Positions 1 to 8,226 of a stretch of 64,000 bases of DNA are shown piece after piece. How positions within the stretch are numbered: position 1 is the stretch's first letter; the number at the start of each line of letters is the position of its first letter. The position numbers and the translations under genes were made by a program. The notes below the pieces were generated by a model that was given only the letters and a program-made list of their open reading frames with translations, was not told where the DNA came from and did no database searches. Where the stretch lies: the NCBI GenBank assembly GCA_003144015.1, contig QFWS01000004.1:300622-364621 (forward strand), given 5' to 3'. Source of the stretch: Flavobacteriaceae bacterium LYZ1037. Lineage in GTDB: Bacteria; Bacteroidota; Bacteroidia; Flavobacteriales; Flavobacteriaceae.

Positions 1-605
1 ATCTACAAGATTTATTTAGGTTTGAACCAGAATTATTTAAAATGATGAGTGAGTCTATAGAAATGGGGCGCGCTTTTATTATTAAAGAGTATCAGCAAAA
101 ACCCATGCCATTATTTCTACTTTGGAAAGGCATTGTACACACAACCTTACGTTATCCTGAGCATAAATTTTTAATTGGAGGGGTTAGTATTAGCAATCAA
201 TTTTCAAATTTCTCTAAATCGCTCATGATAGAGTTTATGAAATCTCACTATTACGATCCATATATTGCTCAATATGTTCATCCTAAAAAAGAGTTTAAAG
301 TAAAACTGAAGGATGCTGATAAAGATTTTGTTTTTGACGAAACGGAAGCTGATTTAAATAAATTCGATAAAATTATCGATGAGGTAGAACCAGGTGCATT
401 ACGCATGCCTGTCTTACTCAAAAAGTATATAAAGCAAAATGCCAAACTGGTTGCTTTTAATGTCGATCCCTTATTTAATAATGCGGTTGATGGATTGATG
501 TATATAAAAATTGCCGACCTACCAGAAAGCACAGTAAGACCTGTTATGGAAGAATTTCAGGCTGAATTAGAACAGAAACTTTCCGAACAAAATGAGGACT
601 CTTAA
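1..605 (+). CDS. GNAT-type N-acyltransferase (OlsF/GlsB-like), C-terminal part
   Basis: The reading frame is open to the left edge (codons from base 3: LQDLFRFEPELFK before the first ATG at 42), so the true start lies outside the window and the ATG at 42 is internal. The segment GRAFIIKEYQ followed by a hydrophobic LFLLWKGI matches the acyl-ACP-dependent N-acyltransferase family that makes ornithine or glycine lipids in Bacteroidota. In flavobacteria this domain is often the C-terminal half of a bifunctional O-/N-acyltransferase, but the N-terminal half cannot be seen here. The product would act at the cytoplasmic face of the inner membrane. Family assignment is by motif recognition; the substrate is inferred. 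It converges on the next gene with an 8-bp gap and no visible terminator. Confidence 0.7.
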   Translation, partial: LQDLFRFEPELFKMMSESIEMGRAFIIKEYQQKPMPLFLLWKGIVHTTLRYPEHKFLIGGVSISNQFSNFSKSLMIEFMKSHYYDPYIAQYVHPKKEFKVKLKDADKDFVFDETEADLNKFDKIIDEVEPGALRMPVLLKKYIKQNAKLVAFNVDPLFNNAVDGLMYIKIADLPESTVRPVMEEFQAELEQKLSEQNEDS

Positions 606-613
606 ATGTGTTA

Positions 614-985
614 TTATAACGATTTAAACCAATCTTGAAATAAGTCTCCAAACAATGGAATAGGTTTCATTTCTCCACTCATAGAGCCCACCAGACTTAT
701 AAGCCATAATACAAAGACTCCTATATTCACAAACCACCCAATAACTGGAACAAAACTTAATAATATGGCGCATAACATAAGACCTAATACTTGTCTGATA
801 TAGAAAGAACCATAGGCGCTTTTATTATTGTTATTCATTATAAAGGCAATAATCCAGCCTATGATAGTAATATGGGCGATGATAGCCACATTCTTTGAGT
901 CGTTTAACACGGTTCTAGCATCGTTAGAAAACTCTTCAGCTTTTTCCTTAAAGTCTTCTCCAAAATTTTTATTTTCTTCTGTCAT
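614..985 (-). CDS. DUF4870/Tic20-like small membrane protein
   Basis: A 123-residue protein. It has a charged, helical N-terminus (about residues 1-30) and then hydrophobic segments near 33-50, 65-85 and 85-105. The pattern AHITIIGWIIAF...FYIRQVLGLML...FVPVIGWFVNIGVFVLWLISL resembles the DUF4870 family, distantly related to Tic20. Function is unknown; members are small inner-membrane proteins. The start is the only suitable ATG and leaves a 60-bp gap to the VOC gene upstream, so it may be transcribed separately. Confidence 0.65.
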   Translation of the reverse strand: MTEENKNFGEDFKEKAEEFSNDARTVLNDSKNVAIIAHITIIGWIIAFIMNNNNKSAYGSFYIRQVLGLMLCAILLSFVPVIGWFVNIGVFVLWLISLVGSMSGEMKPIPLFGDLFQDWFKSL

Positions 986-1045
986 GATTTAATAATTTAA
1001 ACAAGGTAATTCTAAAGATAATAAAAATAATAATGACATCAATGT

Positions 1046-1432
1046 TTATTTGAAAGCACTATCAATTGGCTCCCAAAGTTCTATTTTGTTACCATCGTTG
1101 TCTAAAATCCAACCAAATTTCCCGTAGTCGTATTCTTCCATTTCACCTACTACAGTTACACCTTCTTCTTTTAAAGTTGCTAATAATTCTTGCAGATTTT
1201 CTACACGATAATTAAACATGAAATCTTTTTTAGAAGGCTCGTAGTATTTAGTGTTTTCGGCAAAGGGGCTCCATTGTGTTGAACAATCTTTCCCTTCTTT
1301 ATCTTTCCACCAAAACGTACAACCATATTCATCAGTATTAAAACCTAAATGTTTTTTGTACCAATCTTTAGATGCTTTTGGATCTTTGGTTTTAAAGAAT
1401 AAACCTCCAATTCCTGTAACGCGTTTTTTCAT
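1046..1432 (-). CDS. VOC-family (glyoxalase/bleomycin-resistance fold) protein
   Basis: 128 residues, the normal length for a single VOC domain. The N-terminal beta-alpha unit GIGGLFFKTKDPKASKDWYKK and the C-terminal FGWILDNDGNKIELWEP strand are typical of the family. The acidic residue in IELWEP is the usual metal ligand of the second half. The reaction cannot be told from sequence. The ATG overlaps the stop of the upstream DUF1801 gene by 4 bp (ATGA type), so the two are translationally coupled and probably one operon. Confidence 0.8.
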   Translation of the reverse strand: MKKRVTGIGGLFFKTKDPKASKDWYKKHLGFNTDEYGCTFWWKDKEGKDCSTQWSPFAENTKYYEPSKKDFMFNYRVENLQELLATLKEEGVTVVGEMEEYDYGKFGWILDNDGNKIELWEPIDSAFK

Positions 1433-1887
1433 TTCTTTTTAATATTAGTTTCGTAGATTTTAATCCATTGTTTGACAGTTATTTTGGTGCATAAATCACC
1501 TATTAAATCAAATGGGATTTCATCTATTTTTTTAAATCTAATACAACTTTTTCCCATGTCTAGTTTGTGTTTGCAGTATTTAGGATATTCATTAACAAAC
1601 CAATCATGGATATCTGGATTTGCATAAATACCACTATGATATAGATTGATGGAATTTTTCTGTGATGCAAAACTCATAAATGGTAATGGCTCTGATGGCT
1701 TACAATGGTAGCCACCTGGATATACAGAATGAGGTACATAATAACCAATCATGCCATATTGAATCCCTTCTTCAAAACCTTTTGGAAGATTTATATTTAT
1801 AGTTTCTCGAAGTTTTTTTAAAGCGTCTTTACGTTCTTCTGGAACTTGATTAATATAGTCTTCTGGAGTGTCTGCTTTATATTGCAT
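1429..1887 (-). CDS. DUF1801 (YdhG-like) protein
   Basis: 152 residues. The start YKADTPEDYINQVPEERKDALKKLRETI and the middle segment with EEGIQYGMIGYYV match DUF1801 proteins, a small soluble family sometimes labelled iron-chaperone-like. No catalytic residues can be named. It precedes the VOC gene with a 4-bp overlap. Its promoter would lie in the 27-bp gap to the dehydrogenase gene, or it is read through from that gene. The family is fairly sure, the function unknown. Confidence 0.7.
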   Translation of the reverse strand: MQYKADTPEDYINQVPEERKDALKKLRETININLPKGFEEGIQYGMIGYYVPHSVYPGGYHCKPSEPLPFMSFASQKNSINLYHSGIYANPDIHDWFVNEYPKYCKHKLDMGKSCIRFKKIDEIPFDLIGDLCTKITVKQWIKIYETNIKKK

Positions 1888-1914
1888 GCTTTTGTGTTTC
1901 TTTATGTTATAAAG

Positions 1915-2859
1915 TTAACAAAATTTCTCTTTAATTTTATCGACTATAGTTTGTGCTAATTTCTCTTTACTTTCAATAGTCCATCCAGCTACATGGGGTG
2001 TTAAAATAACATTCTCGGCTTTTATTAAATATTTAAATGCCAATGGCATTTCTTCATCACTTCTGTTGAATAAGTTTTCAAAAGATGCTTTTTCGTATTC
2101 CAAGACATCTAGTCCTGCACCTAAAATTTTACCAGATTTTAAAGCCGAAACCAAATCGTCTGTAACAACACTTTTTCCACGAGCAGTATTTATAAACCAA
2201 AATGGTTTTTTGAAAGCTTTGATAAACGAAGCGTCTATCATGTTTTGAGTTAAAGGTGTTTGTGGTGTGTGAAGACTGACTACATCCACTTTTTCTTGAA
2301 ACTCTTTTAACAATACTTGTTTAGCGTTTTTATCGCCAACATGCTCTTTAATATCATAACACAAAACATCTACATTGAAACCTGAAAGTTTTTTAGCAAA
2401 GGCTTTTCCCATATTTCCATATCCAATAATACCTACAGTTTTGCCATCTAATTCGATTCCTCGATTGGCTTCACGTTGCCATTTACCTTCACGAACTTCT
2501 TTGTCTGCTTTGTTAAGCTTATTAAATAAAGACAGCAACATGCCTAAGCTGTGTTCGCCAACGGCATTTCTATTACCTTCTGGAGCAGAAGCAAGATATA
2601 TGCCTTTATTTTCTGCATAGACACAATCTATATTTTCTAAACCTGCTCCAACTCTTCCAATAAATTTTAAGTTTTTAGCAGCATCTATAAATTGTTTATC
2701 AATAGTAAACCGACTGCGAATAATAACGCCATCATATTGATGGATTTTAGCTTCAATAACCTTTTTTGATGATGTATAATCTTCATCGTTTTGGAAACCT
2801 AAATCGGTTAATTGTTCTATTATAAGTGTATGATTGGTATCGAGATGTAGGACTTTCAT
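1915..2859 (-). CDS. D-isomer-specific 2-hydroxyacid dehydrogenase
   Basis: 314 residues with the full family layout: an N-terminal substrate domain, a Rossmann domain with GYGNMG (147-151) and an acidic residue after the next strand (CYDI) that favours NAD over NADP. Catalytic Arg227 (NTARGKS), Glu254 (DVLEYE) and His289 (LTPHVAG) are all present, so the enzyme should be active. The closest named relatives are phosphoglycerate dehydrogenase-like proteins, but there is no C-terminal ACT domain, so serA is not assigned. The gene starts 2 bp after the mgtE stop, which implies one transcript with mgtE and ksgA. Confidence 0.85.
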   Translation of the reverse strand: MKVLHLDTNHTLIIEQLTDLGFQNDEDYTSSKKVIEAKIHQYDGVIIRSRFTIDKQFIDAAKNLKFIGRVGAGLENIDCVYAENKGIYLASAPEGNRNAVGEHSLGMLLSLFNKLNKADKEVREGKWQREANRGIELDGKTVGIIGYGNMGKAFAKKLSGFNVDVLCYDIKEHVGDKNAKQVLLKEFQEKVDVVSLHTPQTPLTQNMIDASFIKAFKKPFWFINTARGKSVVTDDLVSALKSGKILGAGLDVLEYEKASFENLFNRSDEEMPLAFKYLIKAENVILTPHVAGWTIESKEKLAQTIVDKIKEKFC

Positions 2860-2861
2860 AA

Positions 2862-4235
2862 TTAGAAACCTAAAATAAGTTTGGCTATTAAAAAGTAAGT
2901 TAAAATGCCAAATACATCGTTACTAGTAGTTATAAAAGGTCCAGTAGCAACAGCTGGATCAATGCCTCTTTTATCTAGGAATATTGGAATAAATGTACCA
3001 ATAAGAGCAGCCATTACAATAACTGCAACTAAGGCAATAGCAATGGTTATAGATACAATATAAGGTGTTCCAAATACAAAATGAGTAATTGCCAACCCAA
3101 TTAAAGCAATAGCAAATCCGTTTACTAAACCTAATAAAAACTCTTTGAACAAACGTTTCAAAATGTTGCCATCAACACTATCGTTGGCAAGACCCTGAAC
3201 CACAATAGCAGACGATTGAACTCCTACATTTCCTGCAGTTGCTTGAATTAATGGGACAAAACTTAGAAGTACTATAAAGTCTCCCATTTCTCCATTAAAG
3301 TGTTCGATAATACTTGCAGCTCCAAGACCACCAAACATACCAATTAATAACCAAGGTAAACGAGCAATAGTTAATTTCCAAATACTATCATCTGCTTCAA
3401 CATCTCGAGAAATACCAGCTGCTAATTGATAATCTTTTTCGGCTTCTTCTTTCATGACATCAACAATGTCGTCAATGGTAATTCTTCCGAGTAGTTTTTG
3501 ATTGTCATCAACTACTGGAATGGCTTCTAAATCGTATTTCTGCATTACCTTTGCAACATCTTCAGCGTCATCATGAACATTGACAGAATCTACATTCGAG
3601 TTTGATATTTCAGCTATTTTTTGTTCGCTTTTAGCAGTAATTAAATCTTTTAAAGAGAGTCTTCCTATTAATCTATCTTGTTTGTCTACCACGTAAATGG
3701 AGTGGACTCTTGTAACATCTTTTGCCTGCCCTCTTATTCTGCGCATACAGCCAGCAACTGTCCATGTTTCGTAAACTTTAACCAGTTCTTTTGCCATAAG
3801 TCCACCTGCAGAATCTTCATCATAAGCCATAAGCTCCCGAATTTCTGCTTTGTGTTCTTCGTCTTCAATTTGTGAAATAACTTCTGCTTGTCGCTCTTCT
3901 GGTAGTTCGCCAATTATATCTGCTGCATCATCTGTGTCTAACTCTTCAATCTCTTCAGCAATCTCTTTGTTAGATAAGTTTTTTAAAACCTTTTCTCGAT
4001 TGTCTTCATCGAGTTCCATTAAGATTTCAGACGTAGTCTCTGAATCTAACAATTTAATAATATAGACAGCTTCTTCTAAATCTAACTCGTCTAAAATTTC
4101 TGCAATATCTGCATGATGATACTCTTTTAGGATGAGTTGAAGTTCCTTATCGTTTTTAGTTTCAATAAGTAATTCTACTTGTTCTATAAGTTCATCGGTG
4201 AGTTCAAATTGTATGTTTTCGGTTTCTTCAGACAA
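2862..4235 (-). CDS. mgtE: Magnesium transporter MgtE
   Basis: 457 residues. An N-terminal superhelical domain rich in acidic repeats (LDELDLEEAVYIIKLLD, LPEERQAEVISQIE) is followed by a tandem CBS pair (about 150-265, with VHSIYVVDKQDRLIGRLSLKDL and EAIPVVDDNQKLLGRITIDDI). The C-terminal membrane domain (about 290-457) ends in the conserved pore stretch with DPAVATGPFITTSNDV. In this family the N and CBS domains sense cytoplasmic Mg2+ and close the channel. It sits 5 bp after ksgA, consistent with an operon ksgA-mgtE-dehydrogenase. Confidence 0.95.
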   Translation of the reverse strand: MSEETENIQFELTDELIEQVELLIETKNDKELQLILKEYHHADIAEILDELDLEEAVYIIKLLDSETTSEILMELDEDNREKVLKNLSNKEIAEEIEELDTDDAADIIGELPEERQAEVISQIEDEEHKAEIRELMAYDEDSAGGLMAKELVKVYETWTVAGCMRRIRGQAKDVTRVHSIYVVDKQDRLIGRLSLKDLITAKSEQKIAEISNSNVDSVNVHDDAEDVAKVMQKYDLEAIPVVDDNQKLLGRITIDDIVDVMKEEAEKDYQLAAGISRDVEADDSIWKLTIARLPWLLIGMFGGLGAASIIEHFNGEMGDFIVLLSFVPLIQATAGNVGVQSSAIVVQGLANDSVDGNILKRLFKEFLLGLVNGFAIALIGLAITHFVFGTPYIVSITIAIALVAVIVMAALIGTFIPIFLDKRGIDPAVATGPFITTSNDVFGILTYFLIAKLILGF

Positions 4236-4240
4236 AGGAT

Positions 4241-5032
4241 TTAGCTATTTATATCGTTTTCAATTAAAGAGGTTAGTTTTATAAATTCAGAAACACTTAA
4301 TTGTTCTGGACGCATCCCAAAGATACTATCTTCTCTTAAATTATCGCTTAAATTCAAAGTTTTTAAACTGTTGCGAAGTGTTTTTCTTCGTTGTTGAAAA
4401 GCCGTTTTAACTACTTTAAATAATAAGTCTTCACTACAAGGAAGCGTATAATGTTCTTTTCGTTTAAGTAATAACACGCCTGATTCTACCTTTGGAGGAG
4501 GATTAAAAACGGTTGGAGGAACTGTAAATAAGTATTCAGCATCGTAAAAGGCTTGTGTTAAAACCGAAAGAATACCATATACTTTATTGCCTTCTTTAGA
4601 ACAGATGCGTTGTGCAACTTCTTTTTGAAACATGCCTGCAAATTCAGGAATTTGCTCACGCATTTCTAACGTTTTAAAGACGATTTGAGTTGATATATTA
4701 TACGGAAAATTTCCAATAATGGCAAAGGATTCGTTTTCGAAAACCTCGTTTAAATTGTATTTTAAAAAGTCTTGTTCAATAACTCTATCTGCTAAATTTA
4801 AATAGTTGTTTTTTAAATATTCTACAGATTCTGGATCTATTTCAATAACATGTGTTGTTGTTTCTTTTTTTAACAGATACTTTGTTAGAACTCCCATTCC
4901 TGGACCAATTTCTAAGACGTGTTTATAACCTTTAAACGATAGAGTATTTGCTATTTTTTCAGCAATAGACTCATCGATTAAAAAGTGTTGTCCTAGATGT
5001 TTTTTTGCTTTTACTTGATGGTCTTTAGACAC
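4241..5032 (-). CDS. rsmA: 16S rRNA dimethyladenosine transferase KsgA/RsmA
   Basis: 263 residues, full length. The SAM-binding [10 protein letters not shown] (41-50), the acidic strand end VIEIDPES and the catalytic NFPYNIS motif (IV) are all present. The C-terminal domain has the RRKTLRNSL helix used in rRNA binding. The enzyme dimethylates two adjacent adenines near the 3' end of 16S rRNA during 30S assembly. The start ([18 protein letters not shown]) is well placed, 17 bp after the DUF4286 stop. The neighbours mgtE and DUF4286 match the usual flavobacterial order. Confidence 0.96.
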   Translation of the reverse strand: MSKDHQVKAKKHLGQHFLIDESIAEKIANTLSFKGYKHVLEIGPGMGVLTKYLLKKETTTHVIEIDPESVEYLKNNYLNLADRVIEQDFLKYNLNEVFENESFAIIGNFPYNISTQIVFKTLEMREQIPEFAGMFQKEVAQRICSKEGNKVYGILSVLTQAFYDAEYLFTVPPTVFNPPPKVESGVLLLKRKEHYTLPCSEDLLFKVVKTAFQQRRKTLRNSLKTLNLSDNLREDSIFGMRPEQLSVSEFIKLTSLIENDINS

Positions 5033-5049
5033 AATATTAATTTGTTTTA

Positions 5050-5373
5050 TTATTTAATTGTTACAGTAAACTCGTCGATTATTTGAAGCTCTGTTCTAAA
5101 AGCCAGCATTTTATCTGCGAATTTTTTTAAACCATCGAGCCTTAATCTATCTGCATGATGTGTATAATAAGCTTCTAAATGGTCTCTAGATTTTGCTCTA
5201 TATTGAATGGAGTAGGTGACTCCTCCCATATCTTCTTCCACAAGAACGCGTGTTAATTTTGCTTCTGTGAAATTATCTGTTGCTAATACTTGTGGTATAT
5301 GCTCTTTTATCCATACAAGCCATTCATCATGAATGCTTTCGTCAATATTGACTGTAACGTTGTATATAATCAT
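5050..5373 (-). CDS. DUF4286 family protein
   Basis: 107 residues. [28 protein letters not shown] and the later [13 protein letters not shown] segment give the ferredoxin-like alpha/beta pattern of DUF4286, a small soluble family found almost only in Bacteroidota next to ksgA. Function is unknown. Its position directly upstream of ksgA on the same strand suggests co-transcription. Confidence 0.75.
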   Translation of the reverse strand: MIIYNVTVNIDESIHDEWLVWIKEHIPQVLATDNFTEAKLTRVLVEEDMGGVTYSIQYRAKSRDHLEAYYTHHADRLRLDGLKKFADKMLAFRTELQIIDEFTVTIK

Positions 5374-5483
5374 GGTTGATAATTTAAAAAGGTCTATTAG
5401 ATTTTAAACAGGTTAAACCTAAAAATTAAACTCCAAAGGTATTCGCAATGCTCAGTGTCTGAAATTTAATTATATGATTTATA

Positions 5484-5996
5484 TTATAAATCTATTGCAA
5501 ATAACAGAAGTTCTTCGTCATCTTCAAAGGGTTTGACTCTTTTTTCAAAAGATAAGCCTAATTTTTCTAATAATTTAATGGAATTGGTATTTGTTGGAAG
5601 TGTAATTGCAACAATTTTATCGAGATTGAATTTTTCTTTTGCTAAATTTAATATAGTTTGAGAGGCCTCAAAACCAAAGCCTTTGCCTTCGTATTCAGGT
5701 AACATAGCAAAGCCTATATCGACATGTTCTAAACTCTCTCTTTTTATTAACCCACAGGTTCCAATATTTTTATTATTTTCTTCTTTAAGTTGTAGTTTAT
5801 AAAAGCCAAACCCATAGGTTTGATAACTTTTAAGATGCCCATTTTTTATGGCTTGCTGAGCTTGTTTTAATGTTTTTATTTGTCGATCTCCAATATACTT
5901 AATCCAATTAGGTGTATTAACTAGTTCTAAAAAAAAATTGGCATCATCTAAGGTGATTTTTGAAATAATTAGTCGGTTAGTTTCGGCGATTTTCAT
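5484..5996 (-). CDS. GNAT-family acetyltransferase (RimJ/RimL type)
   Basis: 170 residues. The N-terminal ETNRLIISKITLDDANFFLELVNTPNWIKYIGDR and the acetyl-CoA-binding segment with LPEYEGKGFGFEAS (a Q/RxxGxG/A-like loop) place it in the RimJ/RimL branch, which acetylates protein N-termini or small amines. The specific substrate is not visible. It lies 8 bp downstream of the TPR protein gene, likely in the same transcript. Confidence 0.8.
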   Translation of the reverse strand: MKIAETNRLIISKITLDDANFFLELVNTPNWIKYIGDRQIKTLKQAQQAIKNGHLKSYQTYGFGFYKLQLKEENNKNIGTCGLIKRESLEHVDIGFAMLPEYEGKGFGFEASQTILNLAKEKFNLDKIVAITLPTNTNSIKLLEKLGLSFEKRVKPFEDDEELLLFAIDL

Positions 5997-6004
5997 AAAT
6001 AGAA

Positions 6005-7780
6005 TTAATTTATAAAATCGCCACGAAGTGCCCTGAAATTATTTCTAGCATCTACAAAATAGATGCTGTCCTGATGCTCAAAGACTATTTTCTCGAAAAG
6101 CTCTTTAGCTTTTTCTGGTTGATTGAGTTTTTTGTAATACAGTTCTGCTAAATAAAATAGGGCATCGTCGGCAAGGATATCGTCACCGAAGTTTGTAATG
6201 ATTGATTGATAATTAGCTTCAGCTTTATGGTATTCTTTCTTTAATTCGAATAATTGTGCTTGTTTAAATAAGGCTTGATCTTCTATGGTTTTGCCTTTAT
6301 GTTCAGTTAAAATTTCATCTAAAAGCACAATGGCTTCGTCGTTATTATTCTGAAAAGCCATTAAATCTGCTTTAGCATAAAGCTTTAATCCAGCTTGTGT
6401 AGAGTCTTCATATTTGTTGTCTGTAATGAGTAACATAAGTTCTAGAGCATCGTTTGCAATGAGTTGAGATGTTGAAGATTTTAGTATTTTTAATTGAGAT
6501 TCTGCCCATTTAAAATCACCTTTATAATAACTGGTTTTTGCCACTTTATATCGCGCTTCTTGCGAAATGGTACTATTTTTTAAATTGCGTTGTATTTGAG
6601 TATAATAAATTAATGCTTCGTTAAATTTTTCTTGTAATACTAAGATGTCTCCAAGTTCCATTTTAGCTTCAGCTTCTTGAAATGAAGATAATGGAAGTTT
6701 TAATGCTTGTTTTAAAAAAGAAATTGCTTCGTTTGGGTTGTGTTTGTAAAAGGCTAAAAAATGGGCATAAGATTTTTGGATATAGAATGTTTGTGGAAAT
6801 AAGCCATAGGTATTAAATACTTCTTGATACTGTTTTTTTAAGTCATCATATTCAGATTCTGAAGCTATTTTTGTTTTAATTTCTAATAAATAATATATGG
6901 CATTTAATTTGGTTTCTATATCCTGTGCAGTATCTGCTAAATAAGAAAATATCGATATGGCTGTTTCAGATTCATAGTCATTTAAAGCAATATGAGCTAA
7001 TTCTTCAATTCTATTTAAACTTTCTGGTTGTCTGTAAAAGATGGCTTTTTCTTGAGCAAAGGCTTTGTTATAATCTTTTTGTTGGACAAAGAGCCAACTT
7101 AACATTTCGTTCCAAAGTAAATTTTGGTCTGTTTGTATTTTTTTAAGAAGAATTCGTTTTAAAATCAAGTTGCTTTCGCTATCACTATTTTCTGTAATAA
7201 ACTCGTTAAAGGCTCTTTTTATAGTGTTTAAATAAGTGTCGTTAAATTCTACAAAATTTAAATAGCTGTTAAACATTTTTTCTACATTGCCTTGTTCGCC
7301 ATAGATTCTTGCTAATTGGATATTAAAATTTAAATCTGGTTTTAGCAACATGGCTTTTTCGTATGCTGTAATAGCTTGTTCTAATAACGACCTGTCTTCA
7401 AATGTTTTACCTATAATAAAGACATAATTAGGGTTTTCATCTAGAGTTGCAATTGCATTATTATAATACTTGTTAGCTTGTACTAAATTATTTTTTAACT
7501 GATAATTATAACCTAACTCTATTAAAAGTGGTGGGTAATTAACACGAGTTAATTGATCTAATAATAATGCTTGAGCCTCATCAAGTTGTTCTAATTGTTG
7601 ATGTGTTTTTACTAATTGTAGAAGGTAGGTGTTGTTATTAGGAGTTTTGTTATATAGTCTCTGATAAGAAAGTAGTGCTTTTTCAAAATCTCCATTTTTA
7701 AAATACTCTGATGCCACAAGGTCTTCTTGAGAAAAGACATTGAAACTAAACAAAAAGCATATTAATAATAGAAACCTCAT
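6005..7780 (-). CDS. Secreted tetratricopeptide-repeat protein
   Basis: 591 residues. A signal peptide (MRFLLLICFLFSFNVFSQ, about 1-18) is followed by many TPR-like helical pairs over nearly the whole length, e.g. YFKNGDFEKALLSYQRLY, YYNNAIATLDENPNY and ALFYLAELYYKKLNQPEKAKELFEKIV near the C-terminus. No catalytic domain is seen. Such periplasmic TPR scaffolds are common in Bacteroidota and usually bind partner proteins. The start is the only ATG before the signal sequence. It appears to head the TPR-GNAT segment. Confidence 0.75.
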   Translation of the reverse strand: MRFLLLICFLFSFNVFSQEDLVASEYFKNGDFEKALLSYQRLYNKTPNNNTYLLQLVKTHQQLEQLDEAQALLLDQLTRVNYPPLLIELGYNYQLKNNLVQANKYYNNAIATLDENPNYVFIIGKTFEDRSLLEQAITAYEKAMLLKPDLNFNIQLARIYGEQGNVEKMFNSYLNFVEFNDTYLNTIKRAFNEFITENSDSESNLILKRILLKKIQTDQNLLWNEMLSWLFVQQKDYNKAFAQEKAIFYRQPESLNRIEELAHIALNDYESETAISIFSYLADTAQDIETKLNAIYYLLEIKTKIASESEYDDLKKQYQEVFNTYGLFPQTFYIQKSYAHFLAFYKHNPNEAISFLKQALKLPLSSFQEAEAKMELGDILVLQEKFNEALIYYTQIQRNLKNSTISQEARYKVAKTSYYKGDFKWAESQLKILKSSTSQLIANDALELMLLITDNKYEDSTQAGLKLYAKADLMAFQNNNDEAIVLLDEILTEHKGKTIEDQALFKQAQLFELKKEYHKAEANYQSIITNFGDDILADDALFYLAELYYKKLNQPEKAKELFEKIVFEHQDSIYFVDARNNFRALRGDFIN

Positions 7781-7837
7781 AGCATTACTTTGTGTAAATA
7801 TAATAAATGTGGTTTGTAGAAAATGTAAATGTTATTA

Positions 7838-7869
7838 TAAAAAAAATGCCTGAAGGTTATTCAGGCATT
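7838..7869 (-). terminator. Rho-independent terminator after the 41-codon gene
   Basis: A 10-bp perfect stem AATGCCTGAA / TTCAGGCATT (7845-7854 and 7860-7869) with a 5-nt loop. On the minus strand it is followed by a run of T (the A-run at 7839-7846). It lies 90 bp after the stop of the small gene at 7959-8084, giving that gene its own transcription unit. Confidence 0.8.
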
Positions 7870-7958
7870 AACCAACCAAAATAAATGTGCTATTAATCTT
7901 GTTTATTTAACATGATTCAAATATTCGATTGGGACAAATTGTACTAAATCAAATTGAT

Positions 7959-8084
7959 TTATTCTGTTGCAGCAACAGTCATGTGATTATTTTCAGATTT
8001 TGGTAATTCGAAATCTGAAAATAAGACTTTACTAGCTAATACAACGAGAGCAATAAGCAGAAAAACACGTTTTACATTTTTCAT
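7959..8084 (-). CDS. Small secreted or membrane-anchored peptide, 41 residues
   Basis: ATG at 8084, stop at 7959: MKNVKRVFLLIALVVLASK and then a short hydrophilic tail ending in TVAATE. The lysine-rich start plus a 12-residue hydrophobic core looks like a signal peptide or a single membrane anchor. Support for a real gene: it lies alone in a 446-bp gap between serS and the TPR gene, sits between the serS terminator and its own terminator (7838-7869), and has a normal start. No homologue is recognised and no function can be given. Confidence 0.55.
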   Translation of the reverse strand: MKNVKRVFLLIALVVLASKVLFSDFELPKSENNHMTVAATE

Positions 8085-8144
8085 GAATAAGTAGGTTTTT
8101 ATTTGGGAGTACTAACATGAAAAAAATATTTTAATAAACAAAGT

Positions 8145-8188
8145 AAAACGCTAAAAATTCGTTGAACAACGTTGTTTTTTAGCGTTTT
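8145..8188 (-). terminator. Rho-independent terminator after serS
   Basis: Long stem AAAACGCTAAAAA / TTTTTAGCGTTTT (8145-8157 and 8176-8188) about 40 bp past the serS stop, with a second small hairpin (GTTGAACAAC) in its loop. A T-rich tail follows on the minus strand. Confidence 0.75.
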
Positions 8189-8226
8189 ATCGATAAAATA
8201 GGAAATATCCTACAGTATTTAATAAG

